This document shows, in pieces, positions 1-11,513 of a stretch of 64,000 nt of DNA. The translations under genes were made by a program, and so were the position numbers. The notes under the pieces are model-generated. The model did not search any database. It worked only from the letters and a program-made list of their open reading frames with translations, and was not told the origin of the DNA. Position 1 is the stretch's first letter, and the number at the start of each line of letters is the position of its first letter. The DNA comes from Hemerocallis citrina (taxonomy: Eukaryota; Streptophyta; Magnoliopsida; Asparagales; Asphodelaceae): assembly GCA_017893485.1 (NCBI GenBank), contig CM030367.1:141377089-141441088 (forward strand), given 5' to 3'.

Positions 1-3000
1 GCCAACTAGAATTTCAGATCACCTACATCATCAGGTAGCTGATCGCCATAATCTTCAATTTAACAAATTACAGGAAAAGGAAAGAGAAACAAAATGTCTG
101 TCAATGCAAGTTACGGGCGTTTGTAGTACAGACGACAAGTACATAAAAGATAGACAAGAATAGAGTAACAGCAGAAACGAGTATAATATGGAAAGATGTA
201 ACAACAAAATAGAGTAACTAACTCTAAGTCAAGAATAGAAACAACTAGCATAGCAAGATGAACGGATGCAAGTGGCATATAACAAGTGTCAAGTAAACAA
301 GTATTATGTAAATGAGTAACGAATAACAATGTCAAGTATCAAGTATCATGTACAAGTGGCAAGTAGCAAGTGTCAAGTGATCATGTTCAAGTCTTGTATA
401 TAGTCCTAACTAGGTAGCACTTCATGCGTCCTAAATTTTAATCACATGCTTGTTACATTCAAATAATTACATTTTAGATTTCATAGTGGATCATAGAGGA
501 CAGTGTACGCAGAGACAAGTATCAAGTAATCAAGTATCAAGTATCAAGTATCAAGTGTCAAGCTCCAAGTACCAAGTATCATGTGTCAAGTGTGCAAGTG
601 TTAAGTAATCACGTGTCAAGCTCCAAGTATCAAGTATCAAGTATCAAGTAATCACATAGAATCTATAGATCCCCTTCTGAGTACACGTTTCTGTATTTTC
701 CACTATTAGATCTTTCCCTTTAAATCCCGGCTTAGTTTCTTATTATTATTGTTCAAGCAAGCATGGACGTGCAAAAACAAGTCAAGAAATGTGGTAAGAT
801 GACAAGGAACAAGTACAAGTTGAACAAATGACACGAACAGATGATGAAAGACTCAAAATAGACTAAGACAACGAAAATTCTAGTTCTGGACAGCAAGACA
901 GTATTGTACCAAATCTGAGATTCCCATCGCCACGGATATTCAAATCTGGATCCGTCTGAAAATCTGAAAAATAGACTCTCTACTGAATCCAGCAAGTATA
1001 TATAAGTCATATGGTAATTCACAACAACAGGAATCAAAATAGAATTGTAAACAGAAAACATGTTCAGCCAGAAATTACAAGGTTATATTCATAAACAGGA
1101 AGGCATAAAAACTTACTTATTAAATTCAAGAAAAAATTTGGGGTATTCACTAGTGTGTCTAGTATCAGAAATATAATTTTATAATATTCCAACATGGATA
1201 GTATAGTCAAATAAAATCAGAAGACAGCAAGATACGACAAATTTTGTAAATCTGAAAACTCTTGACACAGCAGTACTAAAACAACAATAGATTACAAAGT
1301 ATAAATCGAAATCCAGATTCGTCAAAAGGGTATTAAAATAGATACAGTAAGTTACATTTCATATTTACAAAGTTTTCACCAAAAGCAACTAGAATCAGGT
1401 TGAAATTAAGATTCTTTACTGAACAGCGTGAAAATTCTGCAAGTATAGTAGTTATTTGCAAGTACAGAATAGTTTATTAAAGTCTTCAATTAAATCCACA
1501 AAAATTAGGGGTTAATCTCAATCAAGTCTAGTTGTACTCAGCAAAATATTGGATCAAAATATTATCTTTAACATCAGCATAAAAATGAATAACTGTACAG
1601 AATTCATCTAAAACAGAATCTGAAATTTTCTACACATCTGTAGTAAAACAGCAATAACTTGCAACTCACAAATCGAAACTGAGATCTGTCAGAAATTCTG
1701 GAAAGTAGACAGAAGTCTCTATGATTGATATTCACAAATAATTTTCATATGCTGACCATAATGGGGTCTAAAATACTAGAAAAAAACGGGGTAACAGCAA
1801 AAACAAAAATCTTTCTCATGCATAAAGTTAACTAGTTCATGTGTAACAAATCCAAATCAAAACAAAATACAAAATATGGTATACTAGATGTCCAAGCAAC
1901 ATAGTATAGGATATTAAACAAGTCTATAACAAGTTATACTACTACTAACACATCAAGCATACAAGATCATACGACACCTCATAAATCACGAACAACATGC
2001 ATGTATACATCAAGAGTTTATTAGGTCTAAGTTATTTCATGTCGTGTGTGTATGTACGAGACAACTACAGATAGATCAACAAGTAGAGATAAGATCTAAC
2101 AAGTAATTTGCACAAAGGAAGAATCTAGAATCGAAAGCTACAATACAGGCAGTATTTAGTACTTGTATATACAACAAAAGAAATACAAGTTACTTGCCTT
2201 GAAATTGACGACGAAACGAAGCAAAGAGCGAGAATAACGGGAACGGTTTCCCGGGAACGAACACAGTAACCACGAACGGATCACGAACCACGAACACCCG
2301 AACAGATGAGATCAACACACCCATAAGATCAAATCCAACACAACCCAGTGCACGCGTCGAGAGAACGGCGGACAGCGGAGTCACTGCTTGATGTTGCTGT
2401 CGATGGAGGAAAGAACATAGCATGGCTGTGTGCTGCCAGACGTCGGAGGAACACAGCAGAGGGGGGGAAATCAGTGGTGCTACTAGTGCTGCCTGCGTCT
2501 TCAGGAGGAGGGAGATAGGGGGAGCATCGGCCTGGTGTTGCTGTCGAGGTGGCTATGCGCTGGCTACGTCGGGGTTTAGCAGGGGCACAGGGGGAAGGTC
2601 GGGGGTGATGACAGGGCTCGGAAGGTGCACACAGGGAAGAAGAAGGATGGGTTAAAGAGGTCGGCTAGGGTATCAGGGGTAATAGGCGGCTAGGGGGATG
2701 AACAGGGTAATGCATATAGTAGGTGTATATATATAAGGGGGTATTAGGATTATGGAACTTAACTGGTGCAAAGGGGTGAACGGGTAGGGTATTATAGGAG
2801 TAGGGTATATAGTAATGGGTATTAATATCCATTAAGAAAATATAGTAGGATTTAATTGGGTTTATAAAATCTCCAAGAGAATTATAGAATGATCCAATGA
2901 ATAAAATATAACAATATGCAGACAATATCCAAGAGAATTATAGAATGATCCATTATAGAATTTAATTGGGTTTATAAATGAGATACAAAACGAATAAATA

Positions 3001-3231
3001 AAATAGGGCATGAACAATTTAATAATGAGGATCAAAATAATAGCTCGATCAACCAGGAATAGAACAATATGCAGATAATTGAATCAAGAAGATCAAATAA
3101 AGGCGAAAATCAAATAGTTGAACATATATAGAGAATGAAGATCAATTACACAGTTCAAAAGGAGTCAGATAATACAATATGAATAAATACTCAGAAAAAG
3201 AAAAAATACATCCCAAAATACAGAGAACGAA
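1..3231. other. AT-rich non-coding DNA, no gene recognised
   Basis: No protein family is recognisable in any frame of this stretch. Positions 1-2180 are AT-rich with scattered AAGTATC-type repeats (separate entry). Positions 2185-2660 are clearly GC-richer, with short open frames on both strands (for example 2190-2423 on the minus strand) that resemble nothing known; this could be a promoter or first-exon island, but nothing confirms it. Around 2850-2980 a block beginning CCAAGAGAATTATAGAATGA occurs twice, 57 bp apart, and TTTAATTGGGTTTATAAA also occurs twice: a small local duplication. Confidence 0.5.
310..655. repeat. Degenerate AAGTATC/AAGTGTC minisatellite
   Basis: The sequence is built from many short units of the form AAGTATC, AAGTGTC, AAGTACC or AAGTAATC. 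They are clustered at about 325-380 and 515-655, separated by about 130 bp of ordinary sequence. Units are 6-10 bp long and imperfect, as expected of replication slippage. No coding role is visible. Confidence 0.7.
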
Positions 3232-3246
3232 AAACAGGGGTTACAA

Positions 3247-4440
3247 TGGGGAAACGAGAATTTGTTAGGGACGTTATCAATACATCAAAGGTAGATATTG
3301 TTGGCCTCCAAGAAACCAAACTTACTTACGCTTCTAGACTTAGGAGGTTGGGAGAGAATATGATTAAAGAATGAAGAATTCGTCCATTCAACGGAGCATC
3401 AGGAGGTATTGTCATCGGCTTTAATCCTGACTTATTCACTTTCTTAGTTGAATTCCTTGGAGAATTCTCATTATCAGTCCTGCTTCAACGTCGGACAGAT
3501 AACTAGAGTCAAATGGTTACAGTAGTGTACGATCCAAACATTGCTTCGTTCAAAGCTGCATTCTGGACAAAACTCCAAGCTATCCAAACACGTTGACAGA
3601 ACCCTTGGGTTGTAGGAGGGGACTTTAATATCAATAGATTTGCATTCAAACACCAAGGTAGGGGCTCTAGCGATGCCAATAGAGGGGAATTTAATCGAGT
3701 TATTACAGATCTGAAATTGGTTGATATCAGACTCTTTCCCTGGCCGAACATGCAAGTGGCTCCTATAATGGTGAAACTAGATATAGTTCTTGTTTCGTTA
3801 GATTGGGAGGTTAAATTCCCTTTAGCATGCGAAAAATCCTTTCCAAGACCCATTTCTGATCACGTCCCCATAGTTTTATCGTCTAGAGAATTGAACTCTA
3901 TGAAACCGATGAAATTCAGGTTCGAGAAGGATTGGTTGGAAATCCAGGGCTTCCACCATATGGTTATGGAAAATTGGGCTCGACCGACAAGGGGAACAGA
4001 AGCAGCAACAATCTGGTGCAAAAAAGTGTGCAAACTCTGGTCCAAACTTGGAAAATGGAATCAGCCAAGATTCACGATGAGTTGGAGAGCTAAAGAGTCC
4101 CTCTCGGAGCTGGAAAAAATGGAGGAGACTAGAAACCTCACGCATGATGAGAGGAATCATTGCTAAAACTAAGGAAGATATCATATAACTGTACAAAATG
4201 GAAGAAATCAAATGGAAAAAGGATCTAGAATTTTATGGCTAGGAAAGAGAGATGCGAACACAACTTTCTTTCATCGTGTACCCAGTGCACGCCGAAGTTC
4301 CAACCTCCTCTTGGTTCAAACAGAGACATGGGTGATATAAGAAGAGGAGGAAGTTAAACAGATTTTCCAGACTTATTACAAAAACCTATTTGCACATAAA
4401 TCTGACTTTAGAGTCCTGCTCAGAACATATTTCTGATAGG
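3247..4440 (+). pseudogene. LINE ORF2 endonuclease fragment
   Basis: The translation shows the L1-endonuclease series: a QET catalytic segment soon after the start, GGIVIGF, a GGDFNI motif, a (K/R)LD motif followed by LVS, and SDH near the end. In-frame stops interrupt the part before 3650. The longest clean open stretch is 3717-4166, covering the SDH motif and the linker after it. Beyond 4166 a spacer reading like WLGKRDANTTFFH is visible; in plant LINEs this precedes the RT. In intact elements the endonuclease nicks target DNA to start target-primed reverse transcription. Here it is non-functional. Confidence 0.8.
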
Positions 4441-4503
4441 ATAACTCATAAGACCTTGCACAGGCATTACATTCTATCGAAGCTCCGTTCACGGAGGAGG
4501 AAG

Positions 4504-4508
4504 CAAAA
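4504..4508. other. Target site duplication CAAAA, left copy
   Basis: CAAAA lies directly before the left LTR (TGTTGG...), and the same five bases directly follow the right LTR at 12905-12909. A 5-bp direct repeat is the normal footprint of copia integrase. Removing the element and one copy restores continuous LINE sequence. Confidence 0.93.
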
Positions 4509-5915
4509 TGTTGGATCCTGTAGGCAAGACAACAAACACTAGAGGGGGGGGGTGAATAGTGTTTAATAAAAACTGCGGAAATTTTCTCGGTGCAGTCGAC
4601 TTGGTTATGAACCAGTCGACTGATATGCCCAAAATAATTAAAAACAATAACTCTGTGCAGTCGACTGATGAATGAGACAGACGACTGAAGGCACAATGAA
4701 ACTACAACTACAAACGGTACTGACCAGTCGACTGATAGTGCGAGGAGTCGACTGTCCAGAAACTTTTTGCAGAACAAAAATAAACAAGAGTAAATGCAAA
4801 CACAAGATAATCAATCACAGAGTACACAAGATATATCCTGGTTCGGTCCTCCCGACCTACATCCAGTCCCCAAGCAACCCACTTGAGATTTCCACTATTC
4901 TTGAAAAAATTACAAGAATACCCTACGGCGTTACGACAACAACCTTGTCTAACCCGTAGTCCTTTCTCTCAACCAGAGAAAGCAGACCCACTCTACTACC
5001 AAGAGTGAAACAACAAACGACTCTACAACCTAGAGTCAAAAACACTCTCCAACCGAGAGCAAGAGAACAAGAATACTTTACAGTCAACCTATAGCCTTGT
5101 TGTTGTATGTGTTGATGCACGTGGCTAAAAGAACAGGTCGACTTCTATACTCAGTCCAGAGCGAATTTGTTGCTATACTGGACTGAGTGTAGAGAACCAG
5201 AGAGTATGATCTTGAAAGCTTTATTTCTCAAAAAAAAATCACTTAGAACTTTTTTCATAAAGATGCTCGGATTTCAAAAAGAGAGTTCTGTAGATCTTTT
5301 CAGTGAGATCTGAACTCTACTTAAAGAGTTTGATCTCCTGAACGTTGGGAGACAGTTACTCAACTGTCAGCCAACGGATCTAAGCTTTTGAGTTTGAAAA
5401 AATTCGATTTTGAAAAACAGAAAACGGTCAAAAGCTCTCGAACAGTCGACTGGGTTGCCATATGAGTCGACTGATCAGAGTTTGAATAAATTTAAACAGT
5501 TTTGTACTATCAGTCGACTGGCAGAAGCTTAAGTCGACTGGTACTCAAAAGTTAAACTTCTTCAAACTGTTTTGACTCTTTTTGTTGGGGGTTTTTAAGA
5601 GACACACATTATGAAATATTTTGAGTGTGTGTGTGTGTGACAAGGCTTTACATCAGACTAAGACTCAACAGAAAGTAAGATACAATTGTTTTTACAAGAC
5701 ATTATAATTTGACACAATTGAGCTAAGGTCTTGAGTCTTGAGTCTTGTTTTGAGTGAAGTCTTGGATCTTGTCTGAGTGAAGTCTTCATCTGTATCCTTT
5801 TGAGCTTGTTCATTTGTTCAGCTAGAATAGTCTTTTGTATGTGCACTGCAATGTTAGCTGTATAACATAGACACATGTTGCACTGTGTTGTGATCATCAA
5901 AATCAAGAATCAACA
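4509..5915 (-). repeat. Copia left LTR (3' LTR of the element)
   Basis: Runs from TGTTGGATCC to ATCAACA, the TG...CA ends of an LTR. It matches 11514-12904 along its whole length, including shared landmarks (the CAACAAACACTAGAGGGGG start, a GT dinucleotide tract, the AAGTCTTG repeats). It is about 16 bp longer than the right LTR, mainly because the right copy lacks about 21 bp near 11777. Short open frames at 4923-5120 and 5658-5906 are mirrored in the other LTR and are not genes. Confidence 0.93.
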
Positions 5916-5929
5916 TTCTCCCCCTTTTT
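5916..5929 (-). promoter_or_regulatory. Polypurine tract of the copia element
   Basis: On the minus strand this reads AAAAAGGGGGAGAA and abuts the LTR directly. It is the expected RNase H-resistant primer for plus-strand DNA synthesis. Similar pyrimidine runs at about 5991 and 6249 look like spare polypurine copies in the 3' untranslated part. Confidence 0.85.
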
Positions 5930-6462
5930 GATGATGACAACACAATAGCTGATAATAAGAGATAATATACAAGCATAGTGAAGACATGCTCCCCCTTATA
6001 AAAACACAAAATGCATTGTCTTAAAAAAATGTAATATATATATATCAGTCGACTTATCAACAATGGAAGGCGACTGACCAGTAAACCATACTTTTTCAAA
6101 AAATATAAGCAGAAATTAAGTACAAAATGCAGTAGCTAGTAGCAGTCGACTGTATCCCTTGGGGAAGTCGACTGACCAGAGATTTTTCAACACATAACAC
6201 AGATATAACATAAAACACAGATATAATATAACACAGAAATAATATAACACAGAAATTTCTCCCCCTTTGTTATCATCAAAAAGCAGAAAAGAACAATCTT
6301 GTGCATTGAAGGAAACTAAGATAAAGTCTGATACATAAAACAAATGCATTAAAAAGGAAAATTACATAATAGAAAAGAAAATAATAAAAAAAAATGGTAT
6401 GTTTTAAAAAGCCAGTACAGTCGACTTACTCAAGAATACAGTCGACTTAACAGTAACAATTT
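5930..6462 (-). other. Copia 3' untranslated region
   Basis: This lies between the RNase H stop codon and the polypurine tract and has no coding potential. It is AT-rich and contains three pairs of the palindromic CAGTCGACT motif (near 6046/6067, 6143/6165 and 6418/6439) and two extra polypurine-like tracts. Confidence 0.7.
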
Positions 6463-7430
6463 TCAGCAAATATCAATAAAATCACAAATTCCAAGTTCTC
6501 TTCTTAAATTAATGAAAGTATCTTCTTTAAGAGGCTTGGTAAATATATCTGCTACTTGTTTATCAGTAGAGATAAAGTCTAAAGATATATCTCCTTTTAA
6601 AACATGATCACGTAGAAAATGATGTCGAATATCAATATGTTTCGTACGTGAATGTTGAATCGGATTTTTAGATAAATTAATTGCACTGGTATTATCACAC
6701 ATAATTGAGGGTTTCTGAAATGAAATACCATAATCTAATAAGGTTTGTTTCATCCATAAAATTTGTGCACATGCCAAACTTGCAGCGATATACTCAGCTT
6801 CTGTAGTTGATAGGGATACGGAGTTTTGCTTTTTAATGCACCAAGATACTAGGGAATGTCCCAAAAAGTGACATGTACCACTAGTACTCTTGCGATCAGT
6901 TTTGCTTCCAGCAAAATCGGCATCGCTATATGACAAAAGTTGAAAATTATCGGTGCGTGGATAAAATAAACCATATTCAGATATGCCTTTAATATATCTT
7001 AAAATTCGTTTCACTACTTTTAAATGAGACTCTTTAGGACTAGATTGATATCTAGCACATAAACATACGCTGAACATAATATCTGGTCTACTTGCAGTAA
7101 TATATAAGAGTGAACCAATCATACCTCGATAGAGTTTTTGATCAACACTCTTACCTAATAAATCTTTGTCAAGAGTAGTAGTAGTAGCCATAGGTGTGGA
7201 TTTACTACTAGTACTATCCATGTTAAAACGTTTGAGTAGTTCCTTTGCATATTTGCCTTGATTGATAAATATGCCATTTGAGGACTGTTTAATTTGAAGT
7301 CCAACGAAATAATTGAGTTCACCCATGTGACTCATCTCAAATTCATTTTTCATGGTATTAGCAAATTCTTGACATAGATTATTATTAGTAGAACCAAAAA
7401 TTATATCATCAACATATATTTGTATGATTA
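6463..7430 (-). pseudogene. Copia RT C-terminal part and RNase H
   Basis: Continues the RT after the 31-bp insertion. It begins with the catalytic YVDD motif (about 7408-7419), followed by the GELNYFVGLQI and KYAKELLKRF blocks, and then RNase H with SYSDADFAG, DRKSTSG, STTEAEY and CDNTSA. The stop is at 6463. The open frame starts again at 7353 but homologous sequence extends to 7430. RNase H degrades the RNA strand of the replication intermediate. Residues look conserved; the defect is the frameshift at its upstream edge, not erosion of the domain. Confidence 0.9.
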
Positions 7431-7478
7431 AGATATCATTCTTAACTTTTCCTCAAAAAAAAGATATCATTCTTAACT
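7431..7478. repeat. 31-bp insertion flanked by 17-bp direct repeats inside RT
   Basis: AGATATCATTCTTAACT occurs at 7431-7447 and again at 7462-7478. The 14 bp between reads TTTCCTCAAAAAAA on the + strand. A long direct repeat round a tiny insert ending in an A run is the shape left by a very short LINE-driven retroposition. The net gain of 31 bp throws the RT out of frame directly before YVDD. Confidence 0.75.
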
Positions 7479-8284
7479 CTTTTGATAAACAAAGTAGTGT
7501 CTACTTTACCTATTTCAAATCCTGTTTCTAAAAGAAAAGTTTTTAAACGATCATACCACGCACGAGGTGCTTGTTTAAGACCGTATAAAGCCTTTTTCAA
7601 TTTATAAACATGATCTGGAAATTGTTCATGTTCAAAATCTGGTGGTTGTTTAACATAAACATTTTCCTTAATAAACCCATTAAGAAAGGCACTTTTAACA
7701 TCCATTTGATAAAGTATAAAATTCATGAAACAAGCAAAAGATAATAAAATACGAATAGATTCTAGTCTAGCAACAGGAGCATATGTTTCATCAAAATCTA
7801 TACCTTCTTCTTGATTATATCCTTGAGCAACTAATCTAGCCTTGTTGCTTACAACTTGTCCTGATTCATCTAACTTATTTTTGAATACCCATTTGGTACC
7901 AATAATAGTCTGATCAGGAGGTCTAGGAACTAAATCCCATACATCATTCCTTATAAATTGGTTTAGTTCATCTTGCATGGCATTCATCCAATATTCATTC
8001 TCACAAGCTTCTTGTATATTTTTCGGTTCAAAATCCGACAAGAATGCTGTATGAGAGATCATATTAACATGTGAACGTGTCTGAATACCATGAGAGATGT
8101 CACCAATTATTAAGTCATGAGGATGATCTTTAACTTCAACAAATGACTTTGGTAAAGTTGAAGATATCTCAATCGGATCAGTCGACTTGACTTGTTCTTC
8201 AGTCGACTGCTTTACTTCAGTCGACTGGTAGACCTTATCAGTCGACTTATCAGTCAGATTAGTTTGTTCTAGAGGATTTAATCA
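7442..8284 (-). pseudogene. Copia reverse transcriptase, N-terminal part
   Basis: This reads from the integrase-RT linker into the RT fingers and palm. Visible blocks are [39 protein letters not shown] and [16 protein letters not shown]. The frame is open upstream of the methionine at 8062 to about 8284, through a Ser/Thr-Asp/Glu-rich linker in which CAGTCGACT repeats encode STD/STE peptides. It loses frame at about 7470 through the 31-bp insertion. RT copies the genomic RNA in cytoplasmic particles. The upstream boundary is a frameshift near 8285. Confidence 0.9.
8179..8248. repeat. CAGTCGACT motif cluster in the integrase-RT linker
   Basis: Four copies of CAGTCGACT start at about 8179, 8200, 8218 and 8239, so spacings are 21, 18 and 21 bp. 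Every spacing is a multiple of three, so the reading frame is kept and the repeats encode STD/STE-type tripeptides in the Pol linker. The same motif is spread through the rest of this element. Confidence 0.85.
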
Positions 8285-9668
8285 CATTATCTAAAGGTGA
8301 TAAATCAGTTTCATCATCTTTATTTAAGGTTGATGAAGGTAAAGATTCATCGAATGTAACATGCATTGATTCTTCAATAGTCATTGTAGACTTATTGAAA
8401 ATTCTATATGCTTTACTCCTATTTGAGTATCCTAAAAAGATACCCTCATTAGATCTATGATCAAATTTGTCTAAATTATCTTTTGTGTTTAGAATAAAAC
8501 ACTTGCAACCAAATGTCTTAAAGTAAGAGACTTTAGGAATTTTATTAAAAAAATAACTCATAACAAATCTTCTTTAGCTTAGGTCTTAGAAGAATTCTAT
8601 TTAAAACATAACAAGCTGTAGCAACAGCTTCAGCCCAAAAATGCTTTGGTAGATTGCTTTCAACAAGCATAGTACGTGCGCATTCTTGCAAAGTCCTATT
8701 TTTCCTTTCAACCACTCCATTTTGTGGTGAAGCTCTAGGAAATGCAAATGAATGTGTTATACCATTCTTGTTGCAATATTCTGTAAATGTTTCATTTTCA
8801 AATTCTCCACCATGATCACTTCTAATAGTGACTATGGTTAGAGATCTTTGATTTTGAACACGTTTACAAAAATGTGCAAATTCCTCAAAAGCATCTTTTT
8901 TATGTTTTAAAAAGAATGTCCAAGTGAATCTTGAAAAATCATCTACTAAAACAAACACATATCTACTTTTATTTAAAGAAGCAACTCTAGTAGGGCCAAA
9001 TAAATCCATATAAATTAATTCTAGTGGCCTACTAGTAGAAATTACTTCTTTTGTTTTAAAAGTGGATTTGATTTGTTTTCCTAGTTGACATGCATCACAT
9101 AACTTATCCTTTTTAAAGGATAGTTTTGGCAGTCCTTTAACTAGGTTATATTTACATAATTTTGAGAGATTTTTCATGTTCACATGTCCAAATCTTCTAT
9201 GCCATAGCCAAGATTCATTGTTAGAGGCTATTAAACAGAAGTCATTTGAAAAATCAATTGCATTCAAACACAATTCATAAATATGATTTTTACGAAAACC
9301 TTGAAAAATAACATTTTGCATAGAAGAATCATAAATCAAGCATGCATCTTTTTCAAAAACTATTTTATATCCTTTATCACACAATTGACTAATGCTTAAA
9401 AGATTATGCTTTAAACCATTAACCAATAACACATTTTCTATAATTGGGTTAGAAGTTTTACCGACCATGCCAATACCTATGACTTTGCCTTTGTTGTTAT
9501 CTCCAAAGGTGACGGTTCCTCCATCTATGCTTTGAATGGTGGATAGTAGGTTGGCATGTCCTGTCATGTGTTTTGAACATCCGCTGTCTAATATTCAGCG
9601 TTCTTTCTTGGGTACCTATAAAAAGTTTAAGGTAAATATGGTACCCTTTTTATTGGGTCCAAAACACA
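8259..9668 (-). pseudogene. Copia protease and integrase, multiply broken
   Basis: In order: the aspartic protease signature LDSGCSKHMTG (about 9570-9594), the GAG-pre-integrase HRRFGHVN segment, the integrase core and its C-terminal region. The catalytic D, D, E are visible in MDLFGP, SDHGGEFE and GVVERKNR. Lesions: an in-frame TGA at 9595-9597 directly before ILDSGC, where copia elements normally have tryptophan; a TAG further upstream near 9615; a frame change after gag at about 9669; an extra T in a T run near 8549-8555, which shifts the integrase C-terminus (8259-8561) out of frame; and another shift near 8285. Integrase would insert the cDNA. The catalytic residues survive although the reading frame does not. 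Confidence 0.9.
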
Positions 9669-11486
9669 TTAGTTTGGGGGAAACCAAACCCATGAAGAGT
9701 TTGACCTTCCTCCATAAGCAGGAATATAATAAGTAGAATTACACACATTTAACATATATGAGTTAATATAAGCAATTCTATCATTCTGATTTAGACTGAC
9801 TGGAGCCCATACTAACTTGTTCTGTCCAGTCGACTTACCAGTGTTGTTCAGTCGACTGTTGGTGTACATCAGTCGACTGGTTGATACACTAGGTCGACTT
9901 ATAAGAGGTTTTGATCTTGTTGAATAAGATCCAATTTCTCTGAACAGACGACTGGTTGTATGGTTCAGTCGACTTAACCGAACGGTAGTCTTGCTTTTAT
10001 CACTAGAATTAACAACCTTAGGTTTTTCAAAGAAATCATACAACTTGTGTGTAACACTAGAAATAGATGCTGATTTATTCTTACTAGTGTTTAAAACAGG
10101 AGATTCTTTTATAAAAGATTTTTTAAAACCAAGTCCATATTTTTGACTAGATGTAACTTGATGATGAAGCATATCATTTAAATTCTCTTTGCCTTTGTTA
10201 AACTTAGATACGTTCTTTGAAATCTCTTCATAATTCTTTTTGAGAGTTTCAAGATCAGTATCTAAACTTGCAATGCGAGAATTTAAGGATTTTACTTCCT
10301 TATCAAGGTTAAGATTTTCTTGATTAAGTGTTTGATTCACTTTCTCAAGATTCTTAACTCTAATCTTTTCTTTCTTTAACTCTTGGAATATTTCATTAAA
10401 AGCATCAAGAAGATCTTCGAAATCATAATCATTACTTACATGTTCTTGTGCAGCCATGAAACACACATTTGCCACTTCGTTATTTTCATCCGTTTCTTCT
10501 TCGGAAGATGAATCACTATCATCCCATGTAGCTTGATAAGCCTTCTTGTTCTTGGCAAATTTGTTCTTTGGATATTTGTCCTTCTTGAAGTTGGATGATT
10601 TTCCCTTGTTCTTTGCATTTTCTAAGGGACAATCCTTCTTCATGTGACCTATTTTATTGCACCTGAAACATGTAGGAGGGTCATTAGAATCTCTAACTTT
10701 AGAATGAAACTTACCTTTCTTTAAGAACTTCTTGAATCTCCGAGTGAACATTGCTATTTCTTCTTCATCTTCTTCCTCATCTTCTGAGTCTGTCATGGCT
10801 TTAAAAGCCAATGATTTTTTCTTTGCTTGGTGTGATTCTGTATCCTTCTTTCGATCTTCAAGTTGGACCTCATATGCCATGAGAATGCCAACAAGATTCT
10901 CGAGAGTAAGTGTTGACAAGTCATTCGCTTCCTCTATTGCTGTGGTTTTCTTCTCCCATTCTGGAGTGAGTGCACGTAGGACTTTTCTAACCATCTCTGC
11001 TTGAGTATGAGTCTTTCCAAGCGCTACAAGAGAGTTTGTGATGTCTGTGAATCTGGTAATCATCTCGGACACAGTCTCATTGTCCTTCATTCTGAATATC
11101 TCAAACCTGTGGACAAGAACAGAAATTTTAGACTCTTTTACTTTATTCGTTCCTTCATGTGTTACCTCGAGTGTATGCCAAATTTGATGTGCGGTTGTAG
11201 CATTGGATACACGGTTGAATTCTTCCTTTGTGAGTGCACAAAATAAGGCATTCATTGCTTTGGCATTGTTCATAGTCTGATTCTTTTGATCATCATTCCA
11301 TTGTGCATATGGAATGGTAGGGATAGTGTATTCCGTCTCTGTCATTTGCCATATCTCATAGTTGATTGATTGAAGATAGATTCTCATTCGGCACTTCCAA
11401 TAATTGTAGTTCGTTCCATCAAATAGTGGTGGTCGTTGTGTAGATTGGCCCTCATGGTACTGATTTGTATTTGACGTAGTTGCCAT
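9669..11486 (-). CDS. Copia Gag polyprotein N-terminal part
   Basis: Structural protein of the virus-like particle, about 605 residues. The frame is open to 11540, but the start is best placed at the ATG of MATTSNTNQ (11486), which follows the primer-binding site; the upstream 18 codons would be read out of the PBS and LTR. Domains: a retrotransposon-gag domain (FDGTNYNYWKCRM near the N-terminus); an acidic tract (DSEDEEEDEEE); a CCHC knuckle CFRCNKIGHMKKDC near residue 290; a lysine-rich patch; a predicted coiled coil (LEKVNQTLNQENLNLDKEV); and a Ser/Thr/Arg-rich tail encoded partly by CAGTCGACT repeats (SRL, KST). The only gross defect is the early stop at 9669, which separates Gag from protease. 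Elements of this lineage normally read through as one Gag-Pol frame, so the stop plus frame change is probably a mutation. Confidence 0.88.
   Translation of the reverse strand: MATTSNTNQYHEGQSTQRPPLFDGTNYNYWKCRMRIYLQSINYEIWQMTETEYTIPTIPYAQWNDDQKNQTMNNAKAMNALFCALTKEEFNRVSNATTAHQIWHTLEVTHEGTNKVKESKISVLVHRFEIFRMKDNETVSEMITRFTDITNSLVALGKTHTQAEMVRKVLRALTPEWEKKTTAIEEANDLSTLTLENLVGILMAYEVQLEDRKKDTESHQAKKKSLAFKAMTDSEDEEEDEEEIAMFTRRFKKFLKKGKFHSKVRDSNDPPTCFRCNKIGHMKKDCPLENAKNKGKSSNFKKDKYPKNKFAKNKKAYQATWDDSDSSSEEETDENNEVANVCFMAAQEHVSNDYDFEDLLDAFNEIFQELKKEKIRVKNLEKVNQTLNQENLNLDKEVKSLNSRIASLDTDLETLKKNYEEISKNVSKFNKGKENLNDMLHHQVTSSQKYGLGFKKSFIKESPVLNTSKNKSASISSVTHKLYDFFEKPKVVNSSDKSKTTVRLSRLNHTTSRLFREIGSYSTRSKPLISRPSVSTSRLMYTNSRLNNTGKSTGQNKLVWAPVSLNQNDRIAYINSYMLNVCNSTYYIPAYGGRSNSSWVWFPPN
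9827..9975. repeat. CAGTCGACT motif cluster in the gag 3' end
   Basis: Copies start at about 9827, 9849, 9870, 9891 (as AGGTCGACT), 9945 (as CAGACGACT) and 9966. Neighbouring copies are 21-22 bp apart, with one larger gap. They fall inside the open gag frame and encode parts of its Arg/Ser/Thr-rich tail. Confidence 0.85.
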
Positions 11487-11493
11487 AGCCTGT

Positions 11494-11511
11494 AACCTCG
11501 CTCTGATACCA
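11494..11511 (-). promoter_or_regulatory. Primer-binding site for initiator tRNA-Met
   Basis: On the minus strand the bases just inside the right LTR (2 bp away) read TGGTATCAGAGCGAGGTT. This is the usual plant copia primer-binding site, complementary to the 3' end of initiator methionine tRNA. It fixes the orientation of the element and shows that the right LTR is the 5' LTR. Confidence 0.93.
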
Positions 11512-11513
11512 AG

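Noticed and set aside
2190..2655. Back-to-back open frames on both strands in a GC-rich island
   Set aside because: No similarity to any family I know and no splice context that could be extended. Kept only as a compositional note.
4923..5120. Open frame conserved between two places (also 11913-12110), as well as 5658-5906 and 12647-12895
   Set aside because: The identity is due to the two LTRs of one element, and the frames have no recognisable domain.
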